NCBI RefSeq assembly: GCF_958298935.1
Contig: NC_084931.1
Span: 17,263,334-17,327,333, forward strand
Source: Phragmites australis
Taxonomy: Eukaryota > Streptophyta > Magnoliopsida > Poales > Poaceae
Length of the DNA: 64,000 nucleotides
Direction: 5' to 3'
The first letter of the stretch is position 1. Each line of letters begins with the position of its first letter. Positions 24,053-35,119 of the stretch are shown piece by piece. The position numbers and the translations under genes were made by a program. The notes under the pieces are model-generated. The model was not told the origin of the DNA, did not search any database, and saw only the letters and a program-made list of their open reading frames with translations.

Positions 24053-24235
24053 TGATTGAGAAGCTGCTCGAGGAGTTTGACGCGCATGACGTTGGATTGG
24101 TCTACTCCGATCCTTCTTTCGCTGCATTGCGCGTTGAGTGGTAATGATCTATGATCTCCTACTAGTATGGTTTTTTGGGTGAATGCAGTAGAAAAAATTT
24201 GTTTTAGACTTGTGTAGCCTGCCCGTTACCCAACA
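24053..24235 (+). mobile_element. 3' LTR fragment of the copia element
   Basis: Matches 20694..20875, sharing GTTGGATTGGTCTACTCC, GATCTATGATCTCCTA and GTAGCCTGCCCGTTACCC. It joins directly to truncated pol, so the 5' part of the LTR and the end of pol were deleted together. Confidence 0.65.
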
Positions 24236-27200
24236 ATTTCTGCACTATTGACATTTTGTAGCTAAACTTTCTCATCTATTTGTTTAATTTTGTGCCCTAA
24301 GGGGAATGGGATCTGTGTTGTGAGCTAAAGCTTGTTGTCAAGTGTAGTCCAATAAGGTTATAGTAGTGTTGTATATGTGTAGTTTCCTTTTGTGAACCCT
24401 CCAATATAGTTATTGTTTTGCGCCAGTGTTCCATTCTTTGTTTGGGCCATAGGGGTAGTTTTGTTTGTTGCTTGCTTATTGAGCTTCCCAGTGTTTTGTG
24501 AGGTGAGAAATGTTACCTATGCTAGTCGCGAAACACTCTAGATTTCACTGTGCTTTTGTCATTATTCTCTTTAAGTCTGTTCCTGTCAAAGTATGGCCAC
24601 CAGTACTTGTTCATGAGCTGCATGAACTTCCTTCCTTTGGCTCTTATGATTGCACTAGCTTCATTCACTTACCGGTTGCCACCTACATGAAGCCAACCAA
24701 ACTTACCGTTCTTTCACAATTTCGGTTTACCTAGTACAATTCTTACTCTCCTACTTCATCTTGTTTAACAACATTTTTTTCAAGAAAATTATGTAGTTAT
24801 ATATGCACTAAATCATGTTCTATGCAGTCATGTGTCATGTTAATGCCATTAAGGGGCAGCTTTATGTATATATGTGAAAAAAACAAATTTTGTAAAATGT
24901 GAAAGCAATTTTTTCAAAGTCAATATGATGTTTTGTTTATTCATTTTTAAATTATAGTAATTCAAACAGGCTAGTCTGTGGCTATAGATAAACAATATTA
25001 ATATCAAATAAGCAAGTGAATTGATTTGTCCAAATGTAATATAAAAATTATGAGTCCCTTTTCTTTTTGCTGTGTAATTAAAATATGAGTGCAGTGGAGA
25101 GCATTTGAAGTAAATATATAGAGAGAATGTAGTGAAAACATCATGTTTTGTGTAGTAAAACTAGGTTAACTATATCAAAAATGCATTCAACCTAATAAAT
25201 TATTTAGACCTCTAGGTGTTTCTATTAACTATCAGACGATTCCATTATCTGAAAGAGGTAACTTAATTATTTGAAAAAACAACAATTCAAAAACTAATAA
25301 GCAAAACATTTGCTGTGTATGTTCTTTCTATTTCATCTGCCAATCATGCTTCATTGTGGTTTTGTGTTTGGACATGATTAGGTATTTTTTATCTTTGATT
25401 CGTTCACCTGAGTCTATCTCTATTCTGATTTGGTTGTGTTCCCTTCCATTTTGAGAGAGACAAGGAGAGAATTATGGTGCTATGAATTCACTTCTTTACT
25501 ATTGTGAAATAGATTAGTCACTTTTGTCTCAGGTTTTGTTCACCTAAGTAGTTCTCTAATATGTTTTAGTTGTGTTACTTTTTGATTTGAGAGAGATGGG
25601 TTTGGGAGATAAGTGAGAGAATCATGTTAGTCAGAGTTATCTGATAAGCACTTCTTTGTTAACTTGAAGCATTATTTTTCTTCCATCAAGCATTTTTTAG
25701 CTCATTAGAGACAATTTTTGTGTACCTTTTATATTGCTAAGCACTTTGTCCATATTGACAAGAAAACTTTGTAGCTCATCAAAGACAAATTTATTTACTT
25801 GTTATATTGCTAAGAAAATTATTCTATAATGATAAGCAAAATATTTCATATTGATAAGCAAATATAACTACTGATGTGTACATAGTTAATTAGGAACAGG
25901 AAAGGAGGACACTGCAGAATCACCATGGTTGTGCCAATTTACTTTGGCATTTGTAAGAATTTCCCTATATAATGCTTTGAATTTGGCTAGCCAATTCATC
26001 TAATTGCCTTTTGCCATAACCCCAAAATCTCTTGCTCTCTTCTCTGATGCGCCGATTTACTTTTGCCTTTTGTATGATTTTTTGCCTATCAACTTTCTCT
26101 CTGAGTTTGCATGGATTTTTGCATGTAAATTGAACCAAATTTATCCTCTGAATTCACATGAGTTTGGATGTAAATTTAAACAAATTTACTTTTTGGTTCT
26201 TATATGTTTGCTTATAAGTCAAAAGAAATTTGCTTTTCCTAAATATGTAGCAGAACATATATGAATAAGTACAATACAAACTTAATTTCTTACCCTTAGT
26301 TTGTTTTTAACTCTCGGTACTCAAAAGGTAAATCCAATGTTTGAACATCAAACATTCTAGGTGAAAGAAGTGTCAGGCATATTTAACTTCTTTTATATAT
26401 TCTATTTTTTGCATTCACTGTTAGACAAATCTGGTGATTCAGTGAGATAGTTAACTATTTTGGAGAGGCATATTTTTTATCTGATTAGCAATTTTTTTGT
26501 CAAATATGTAGCAGAAAGTAAATGAATAAATAGATTGCAAAGTTAATTGCTCATACCTTTTTTTTACTTTGTTTGCAATTCAGGTATCGAAATGGTCAGT
26601 TGTATGATACATTTCGTGAGAAGAAGAATCTACTCATATGGATCAAGCAAATGGTGCAAATTCATGTGATCTGAATGTATGTGATCTATGAACCAGTGTG
26701 CTCATTTCTGCTCATGTTTGAATTTTCCAGTTTACACCCTATGATGTAATATCTTTGTATAGACGAACAGTGGGATGCTAAATCTGAATGTATACCTATG
26801 TTTTTCCTAGTCAAAGCATTTTGCTTTCCTCTAGAATGTGTGCACCTTAAACATTCATGAATGCATACCGGTGTTGACTAATATGCATACATGAGTGTAT
26901 CATATATGCCTAATTAGATAGTTTGCCTAATAAGAAAAGCAACTAATTAAGTATAATTTCTTAATTAAGGGTGTGTGAACAGAGCCAACTTAGGATGCAC
27001 ATACGGGCATTAGCCTGCTCCGTTACTTTTCATGACCCTTAAATACCAACAAGAGATTAAACAATAGAGCAGGCATATGGCGGTATATAGATATTTTTCC
27101 CCCGAGAAACGTGCGGTACTTACACAGATACTGGGATACATGCATGTTATACGTCGGATTCCAGTTAACGTGCTAGTCGCCTTGCTAGCTCACGCTGTCA

Positions 27201-28600
27201 TGCGTGATACAACTTGATGATGAGAATATTCAGATCGCAGTATCGAATCGGCTCCTGATTAAATCAAGAATCCCTCGTGTATACTTTAATTTCGCAAAGA
27301 AGAAGACTAATCGCCTTTCGGCCCTAGGGATTCACATTGCTTGATCAAAGGCACCGCAAGTCAGAATGATTGCATGTGTTTTTGTTCTAAGAATATTCCC
27401 ATGCACGCCAAAAGCTGCAAATTTCGTACTATCACAAGCTGGCTAACAAAGCACACGCAAAAGCTCGCGGAAGAAATTGGACAGAAACTGAATGAGGTAA
27501 GTAATAGCCGATCAGCGAGGTAAAATCTCGATCCAAATAAGCGGGTTTTTTTTTAGAAATATTAATTTAGTTGGTGTATCCATTCCGCACAGTAGTTTTA
27601 CAATTTTGCCAGACAGACTTTTTCCAAAGATTTGCTTCTATCTTTTGATAAAAATATAGTAAACCTCACTCGATGAGTGTTACTAAACCGTACGCTACCC
27701 CAAGCTATACATTAAGAAGTAGAGTATAAGGCCCCGCTATGAATCCTGAAAACTGTATACTAACAGTAATTTATTATGTGCTTCTCACCATGTTGTTTCT
27801 TTGCGAGGGTCATATAACTAATGTTAGCTATTTTATTCTTCTTCCTTTTTTGCGAACAAGCTAATTTCCTTTAAGAATAGTATTATACCTTCTACGAAGA
27901 CATGTACCGGAGCAAAACTCCAATTGTACATAAATATCCAATCATTGATATATAATCAATACGTTGATATAGCTTGGACGCCATCATTTTGCGAAACTGA
28001 TGAACTGTGTGTGACTCTTATCTGTTTAATGGGAAATTTACTCCCAATAGAATTATGCAAAAACAAAAGGAAGAAATAGCAAAATCTCCTCGTCTCCTTC
28101 AGAATCATGAGTGGTGCCCGCTTGTTGTCGGTCCAGAGCCCTCGCAACTCCATGGAGATGTTTTGTTTAATTTGTGCCCTCGCTATGCCGTACCAAAATT
28201 CAGCATCTGTCGTAGTTTTATCGTGTATTATTCATGATCTGGCAAGATAAATATTCCAGGTGCCAGCTTGTTCTGACTGTTTCATAGCAACATATGTAAT
28301 CGTGTACCACCAGTACTAACTTTGAGTATATGTAGTTATGTACATACTGAACATGTGTTCCGTGCAGCAAACTATAATCTTTAATAAATTGCATTACGGA
28401 ACATGTCACAAATCTTGTTTAGTGTGCATTAGCGGTGCAAAAATAGCCAGGCAAGCTAATCCGGAACATGTGGACTGCCTCGAGGGCGTCCTGCGTGGAC
28501 CACTCACATGCGAGCGGTACGAGAGGCAATCGAATTGATCATGCAAAGTAGAAAAGATGGGAAATTCCAACTACGTGCTTTGATCAAGTTAAAATCTGGC
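24236..28600. other. Long AT-rich stretch, no gene seen
   Basis: No domain, RNA gene or paired element ends were recognised over about 4.4 kb. Open frames are short and low in complexity. Old decayed repeats are likely but none could be named. Confidence 0.45.
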
Positions 28601-28800
28601 AAAAAAATCACCTACAGCCTATACTCACACTCACGCATCTGCCTTAAAGAAATGGTCTCAGACTATAGCACCCAGCGCATGTGAGAACCCTACTCGGGGG
28701 CGAGCCCCGATGAGACACCAACGTTGATCCTGGGGATTGAGCGTTGGTGGGCAGCATGCCACCCGCATGACTTGCCAAACGAGCTATGGCTCATTACCAT
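28601..28800 (-). mobile_element. tRNA-derived SINE
   Basis: Read on the minus strand, the head contains TAGCTCGTTTGGCAAG (A-box-like, compare TRGYNNARNNGG) and, about 40 bases on, CGCTCAATCCC (B-box-like, compare GGTTCRANNCC). The body ends in a T7 run (window 28601..28607), as in T-tailed grass SINEs of the p-SINE type. About 200 bp, no coding. No target duplication was recognised. Confidence 0.55.
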
Positions 28801-28989
28801 CACAACTAACTAAAGGCCCCGATAACAGTGAAACGGAAGGCATCAATTTCGCAAACAAATGACATACAACAATATCTCGATTTATAAATGTTTCCCAGGA
28901 ACAAGATAGTGCTATTTTTTTCCTCAGAATAGTCTAGAGATATTCAAATGTAGTATTCTTGAAAGTCTTCAAATATCTTGATGTTCGTT

Positions 28990-31460
28990 ATGGAAGATTG
29001 ATAAGATTCTAGACATGTTAGATGAAGGGTTAAGATTCTAGCCGGAGACGTTTTCATGCGAGATCTTCCACCTCGAGCACAATAACCACCCGGAGCCCGA
29101 TCTTCAAATCAGAGCTTCCCCGGAGTTGGCTAATCCAATAGAAAGTTTCCCCAAGCCGAGGTGAGCCTTCCCCTATTTTTTTCCCGTCATTTATGAGTTA
29201 TAATCGATCCCCATTTTATTTAGACCTGAGCTTAACCCTAGCTATTGATCTCATTCATGGGGGTTTTCAAGTTTAGCCCCGTGCGTGTCATCCAAACAAC
29301 CCAAATACTCCTTGGTCTCGTAGATCGCTTTGGTACCCTTCATGGTCGAAGGCATCGTCAGAGCCTTCGTCGGCGACCTCACCAAGGTGGCATTGGCAGG
29401 GCCCAGCGGTCTGACCACCGATAAGGCCAGTCTGACTGCCAGTTGAGGCTTGGTGGTTCAAACCCTAAGTCAGACTCCATAGTCATGAGTCAGACTGCCA
29501 CTAGGGCCAGTCTGACCACCAGCCGCGATTTGCCCGCCATGGATCTGGTCTGACCATCAAGTTTACTCAGTACCATTTTTTTTATGTTCAATTCTCATGA
29601 TCTGACCGCCACTTCCCACAGTATGACCACAAGTTACTCAATTCCGTGTGAACTCAAGTTATATAAGAGGTTTAAACCTTTTCTTGTCCAATCCTTTAGC
29701 ATTCTTTTGCAAATGCTTTCGAAAACATGACACCTTTCATGTCATTCACGATCATGCATCATAAGCATATATTTCGGTTATTTATTTGTTTATTCGATGC
29801 ATTCTTATTATGTCTAGAGAGTGACGCGTTGACGGTTCAAGAGGTCGAGACAATGCCGAACCGAATTTGTACGTGAACGAAGCGCTGGAACAACAAGACA
29901 AGTATCTAAGCATATTTCACCTTATACTTTGGATCGTGTGAAGTCTAATTTGATAAATTATCGCTTTTCGTATGTTTTGCATGTGAGTATATCAATGTCG
30001 GGTTATGTGGATATAACCTATGTTGATGCATTTTTTTCTACTTTGAATTATTGATTAATTCTATTGTTGTAACCTGGGTACACCAATGTTGCTATCTAAC
30101 TTAAAAGTTAATCTGAGATGCTTAGCCATGCATAGGTTTTCGGTAGAAGTCGAGCAGTGAATGTTGCATTGTTCGCAAGCTATAAGACTTAATTACTTTC
30201 ACGATGATAATGATGTTGGGATGAAAAGTTTGTGAATGAGACGAGATATGGGTAGTGCTAGGGATAGGTCAGGAGAGGAACTCGGATGCTATAGACCGCT
30301 TGCATTGTTTAAGCACCAATCGTTGGTGACGTTGGCATAAGCACTTTTGCGTACTTTTCACATATCCGGCTATGGTGAAGATAAGCTGAATACCTCTTGT
30401 AGTTGTGATCATTTGGGCTTAAACGTCTACGGTGTGAACGGGAGGGCTTGTACAAACATTTGAGGTTGCTCTGGGAGAAGATCTAAGTGGCCTCTGCACC
30501 AAGAGATGAATAATCCAAATGGTCGAGGCTTAATTGGGAAAGATTGTCATGGCTACTCCCTTGTGTAAATGATGGGTTGCACAAGCCGAATGGTCTTGTG
30601 TCATGTGCGTAAAAAAGTACCCCCTGCAGAGTGTAGGATCAATTTGAATTGACATGCTCTCAGTCATGAATACGCTTATGTCCATCCGCATCAGTTGTAG
30701 AGTTCTGAATGTGGTTGTAGTTGGTATGTTGGGAAGTGACTAATGTTGGTTGTGTTCGACAAAAGTATGATCAGGTGATGGTTATGCTTACGGCCATGAT
30801 CTTATGTAGAGGTACAAGTGGTTAGTGGTAGATGCTCACGCATATGAGTCAAAAATGCTTTTGCATATAAACTCATTTAACCTTTTTGGTTAATTCCTTG
30901 CTACGCATCCTCAAATACATAATCCTTGGAGTCGGGATATTATATGTACCCAGTATGGATTAAGCCTTGTGAGTACCTTCGTACTCACGTTGTTGTTGAT
31001 GAGTTTTGTAGGTAAGGAAGAAGTAGGATACTGTTATTTCATACTCGTCGAGGCTGGTGACGGGCAAGAGTAGTGCGAGCTACTCATGTCGTGTTTTTTT
31101 AGGTAGTGCTTCAGGGCAAATGGCACTACCTATCTTGTGTTGGTTATAGACTTTATTTTTCGTTGCGTAGTTACTCTAACTGGCTAGGAGATGAAGTTGT
31201 TCTTTTGTCCCCCTAGCTTGGTGGTTTTGTAAATTTTCAAAAACTGTATTCGCTTCACAACTTGTAATATATTTGCTTTACTCACTTTTTATTATGCCTT
31301 GATGTGACAAATCATGTTGGAAAGGCATGTGTTCTGATCTTAGGTATAAAACACATGTCGGGACTACTAGGATTGAATTCTAATTAATCATTGTGGTCGT
31401 GATTTTGTAAATGATCATACTGATGATTAATTAGAATACAATTTAGATAATTCCTCGTAG
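28990..31460 (+). mobile_element. 5' LTR of a gypsy-type element
   Basis: It is followed directly by a perfect tRNA-Met primer site. It matches the LTR at 17743..20040 in its middle. At 29390-29640 it has many copies of CAGTCTGAC / GTCAGACTG near-palindromes. Near its end is an exact 15-base inverted repeat (31377..31391 with 31423..31437). The 5' boundary is approximate. Confidence 0.5.
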
Positions 31461-31462
31461 TG

Positions 31463-31474
31463 TGGTATCAGAGC
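31463..31474 (+). other. Primer-binding site, gypsy-type element
   Basis: TGGTATCAGAGC is an exact match to the tRNA-iMet 3' complement used by many plant LTR retrotransposons. Confidence 0.8.
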
Positions 31475-32510
31475 TAGTCTTAATAAAGTAGCCTAAAATA
31501 CTTAGGATGTGAGTTAGTAAAACATGTCAACCTCACTAAAGCAACCACTAAAGTTATTTTCCTTTCTTAAGTATGTGCTCTACTTTATTCCCTACCTTGT
31601 CTTATAGCTATTCGTACCTCCTCTTGTTGCTAATATTCTTAATTTTGATCTCTAACCCGTCTCCTCAATGGGTTAATGATGGACGCTCCTTCTATGGTGA
31701 TGGCTACTCGTGTTGTGGGTATGGAAGGATTCACTGCACTCCTCCATGAAATGTTGTGGTGTGGAAATTTCACCTTTGCGCTAGAGTATGCACTATATGC
31801 TCAAGGAGTTGGGTCTGACTTGGTGGACTACTTGGCGACCATGGACATCGAGCGCGTATCATTGAAGGCAGAGCCAACCCCCAGTACTTTGAGGCAACAG
31901 GAATGTCAGAGGAAATGGCAGTTCAAGCGGTGGCATACAAAGCAATGGCTACCCTTCGTGGTGAGTTGCCAGTTCTATGTGGATGGCCATTCATTCACTT
32001 TCCTTTCCAGGGCAACAATGTCGCAACTTTGAAGATGTTTCGGATGCAACCCCATTAAGTGAGCACCGCATGGTAGAGTTCGTTTGCTCTTTGGATAGAT
32101 CGTATCATTGTGTGGATGCTGAATTGTGGGAAATGCGAAGGTGCTACAACAGGCTGCAACACGATGGATTTGTAAGTGCATCATGGACTTGTGAACCGCG
32201 AGGTGTTGTATGGAGAGGGACATATGACGTTGTATGACAGGGCTCCTCAGTCTCACCATTTTCTAGTGGTGCTAGGTTCACGGGTACCTCATCCCCATGG
32301 CCAAGGTTCAAGAGCATCAAATGGATTGTAAGTACCCCAGTTCCATGGTTCGGATGTCACGAGAAAAATGTTGTTAGGTAAATTGCAGCATCTCATGCAC
32401 CCTAATGCCCCTGATGATACGAGCTCTCCTCAAGCTCATCTTTTGGATGCATTCTCTGAGGACTTTGTTCATGATCCATATCACTAGTGGTTCTAAGTTA
32501 GTTGAGATAA
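31475..32510 (+). pseudogene. Internal remnant of the gypsy-type element
   Basis: An open frame at 31676..32032 and a shifted continuation to about 32237 show coding-like composition (MEGFTALLHEMLWC; RMVEFVCSLDRSYHCV) but no motif I can assign to gag or pol. A second frame contains ATGMSEEMAVQAVAYKAM. It is best regarded as an unknown retrotransposon-associated ORF, broken and without pol. Confidence 0.35.
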
Positions 32511-32780
32511 AAATAATGTAATAGGGCGTAGCTTCTTTTTCGTGAACTTTTAAAGTTTAGCACTACCCCTGCACCTATCTTATAGAAGCACCATGAGTCA
32601 ACATCCTTACCGATCAATTTATATCCAAGGCATCGATTATTATAAGCTAATATACACTTTAAAATGGAATTTGCTATATTTTGTATTCTTTTTTTCCATA
32701 ACTAAAAGATTAGCATAGCTTACTATGTTGTTGCACTCAGATCTGTAGCTTGGATAGCCGAGCTGTGGAGACTTTTGCCA

Positions 32781-33102
32781 ATGTTTGGTTCTATTTGGTT
32801 GGGCTTAGTTGGGCTGAAGCTTTTCCAAAAACTGCTTTTAAAAGTTACCGTTGAAAAGCTACTTATAGAAAAATTGCTTTTGAATTAGCTTTTGATACAG
32901 ATGAAATATATAATATATGTAATACCCCTTAGAACATCTTACCTCAGAAGCTACAAAAGCTCATTCAAACCAGTTTCTGCCTTCTAGTAATAATGACAGC
33001 TTTTGCCAGTTTTTGCTTCTCAGAAAACCATTTTCAGAAGCAGACTATTTGATTCAGCTTTCTGTTTCTGAGTAGCAAAAGCCAGAAGCTTAACCAAACA
33101 TG
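32781..33102. mobile_element. MITE with GTTTGGTT ends (possibly hAT)
   Basis: The left end ATGTTTGGTT and the right end AACCAAACAT are inverted partners, and AGAAGC / GCTTCT motifs repeat through the interior and allow fold-back pairing. About 320 bp, non-coding. The family assignment is tentative. Confidence 0.45.
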
Positions 33103-33256
33103 GCTTTAGTTGCTATGCTTACCAAAGCCACGATCTCACTCTTACCCCACCTCTTGCCTGCTTGTCACATAGAAAAGAGTAGGAGGCTTCTAGCATGCAA
33201 TACGTACACATCAGCAACCACTCACACCAGTGAAACATCTGACAGCTGAATTCTTA

Positions 33257-33700
33257 AGGGTGTGTTTGGTTGCCCGCATGGGTTTTCGTAGAGGTGCAGC
33301 ATATATCATGGAAGAGTAGAAGCAAGCTAAGTAGATGTAGTGACTCTGAAAAGAAAGTGTTTAGTTATCTGCATAGACGGATGTAATAACCCTACACCTA
33401 CAGATGCAATGATCATGTGAAGGTGTTTGGTTGCATGCAAGGGCGAATGCAATAGCCTTGCACCTGAGACTAACAAGTGGTTTCATTGCAGCACTGTAGT
33501 AGATACAATGCATCTATCAGGCCAGGCTCCAGAGAGAAGCCCAATTCGGACAAATCTGCTGGGCCAGGCTCCAATTGTATAATTGCATTCGTGGATGCAG
33601 GGATAAACAATACATGCGGGCAATTAAACAACCTTCTCCATGGGAATATATGCACGGCCAGAGCCAGGATGCCCCTAATGTGGGCAACCAAACACACCCC
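33257..33700. mobile_element. Tourist-like MITE
   Basis: Left GGGTGTGTTTGGTTGCCCGC (33258) pairs with the right end, which reads GGGTGTGTTTGGTTGCCCAC on the minus strand. Inner copies of GTGTTTGGTTGCATGC occur at 33423. Non-coding, 444 bp. TTA/TAA flanks the left end but not cleanly the right. Confidence 0.6.
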
Positions 33701-33739
33701 AAATGACTACACCAGAAGGTCAGACGAAGAGGAGTTGTG

Positions 33740-35051
33740 AACAGTAGAGTGTTTTCTTGTCGGGTGTTTTTACACACCAGATAATCCGGCGATGTGGAGA
33801 TATGAATGCCGGAGCATTTTTGAGTTTAAGCTCAAGGATGGTACACGTCAGAAGGTCCGGTGATCGGTAGTGTGCACACCGGAGTATACGTGGAGCAATT
33901 GTCGCAAAGAGGATTCAACAGTGAGAAGACCGAAGGACTACACACCGGATGGTCCGGCGATTGAAGTGTGCACGCCGGAGTATACGCCGGAGCATTTGTT
34001 GTAGAAAAGATATTAAATTCCGGTTTAGTGTAGTTTAACATTCCAGATGGTCCGACGATGAAGCTAAGAAACACTGGAGTATTTTGCACTGAGGAAGGCA
34101 CGGGATTACTCAATTGAACACGCCGAAAGATCCGGCGATGGAGCTGGTGAACACGCCGGAGCATCCGGTGTTCACATTGTTATCTACATCAGAATATCCG
34201 ACGTATAAAGAGAATTTGAGCTGTTAGGGCAACGACTAGTCCACGGGGTTGAAAGAGTGTACTACAAGAGAGTGGTATTTTGGAACAAGCTAGGAAACAT
34301 AGGGGTCAAGGAACCTAGACTATAAATAGAGGAGGAGTGCTAGTTGAGCCCTAGGAACCAGCCATTTGAGCCTCTTGAGTCATTCATATGAGAGCTTTGT
34401 ATTATGGTTTTAGAGGAGAGAAAAATGAGAGCTTAGTCTATGTATTAGGTGAGAGTTTTGTAAGGAAAAAATATTTATAATCCACCTAAAATATGACTGA
34501 CCTCTGCAAGCAATGAAATTTGTGTTTACTCTTGTGCTTGTATTCACCTACTTCTAGTTTTCCACTATTAGTTCCCTTGTAAGTTTGCTAGTTTTTCTCT
34601 TTTCTATTGTATTTTCATTCATGTTATTGAGCTGAAATTTTTCCACCTTTAAAAGTTGTCCTTCTTGTTGCTAGAGACATAAAATTCATATACATATGTA
34701 TACATGTGGGTCTTGAATTTATTTGCCTTTAAATCATCAACTTAAAGAATTTCTTCTATTGGTGATCTTTTTTTTTCTTTCAAGGTTTCTTTCCTCAAGT
34801 TGCTATCTTTTGTGGCGATGACCCGTGAGATGAGTTTCAGTGGAACCTAGAGTTCATATATATCCACGAGAGCCATGTGTTTTTCTGGATATTTCCTTAG
34901 CAACTTGATTATCTCCGGTTTTTCTTCCGCTATTGGTTTGTGAGGTGCGTTGGGTGATAAAAGGAGAAGTTCATCTATTTCGATAGAAATTAGTAAGGCG
35001 CCTATTCTGGCGCCTATTCAAACCCTTATAGTCACCATTCTCGATCATACA
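33740..35051 (+). mobile_element. 5' LTR, SIRE/Maximus-type copia element
   Basis: From about 34254 to 35045 it matches 42081..42855, with shared stretches such as TTGAGCCCTAGGAACCAGCC and TTGTTGCTAGAGACATAAAA. The upstream part (33770-34190) holds an array of CCGGMG...CATCCGGTG near-palindromes and GCAACGACTAGTYCACRGRGTTGA, which also occurs in the solo LTR at 6883, so it is taken as LTR although the 3' copy lacks it. A TATA box lies at 34321. The 5' boundary is uncertain. Confidence 0.6.
34321..34329 (+). promoter_or_regulatory. TATA box of the LTR promoter
   Basis: TATAAATAG in the 5' LTR. The 3' LTR copy at about 42143 reads TACAAATAG, so only the 5' copy keeps the consensus. Confidence 0.5.
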
Positions 35052-35053
35052 AT

Positions 35054-35065
35054 TGCTATTAGAGC
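35054..35065 (+). other. Primer-binding site, SIRE-type element
   Basis: TGCTATTAGAGC matches TGGTATCAGAGC at 10 of 12 bases just after the LTR. Confidence 0.65.
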
Positions 35066-35119
35066 CGGTTTGATCACCTATTGACCTTAATCGGCTTTGT
35101 AATCCGTAGGCGATAATAG

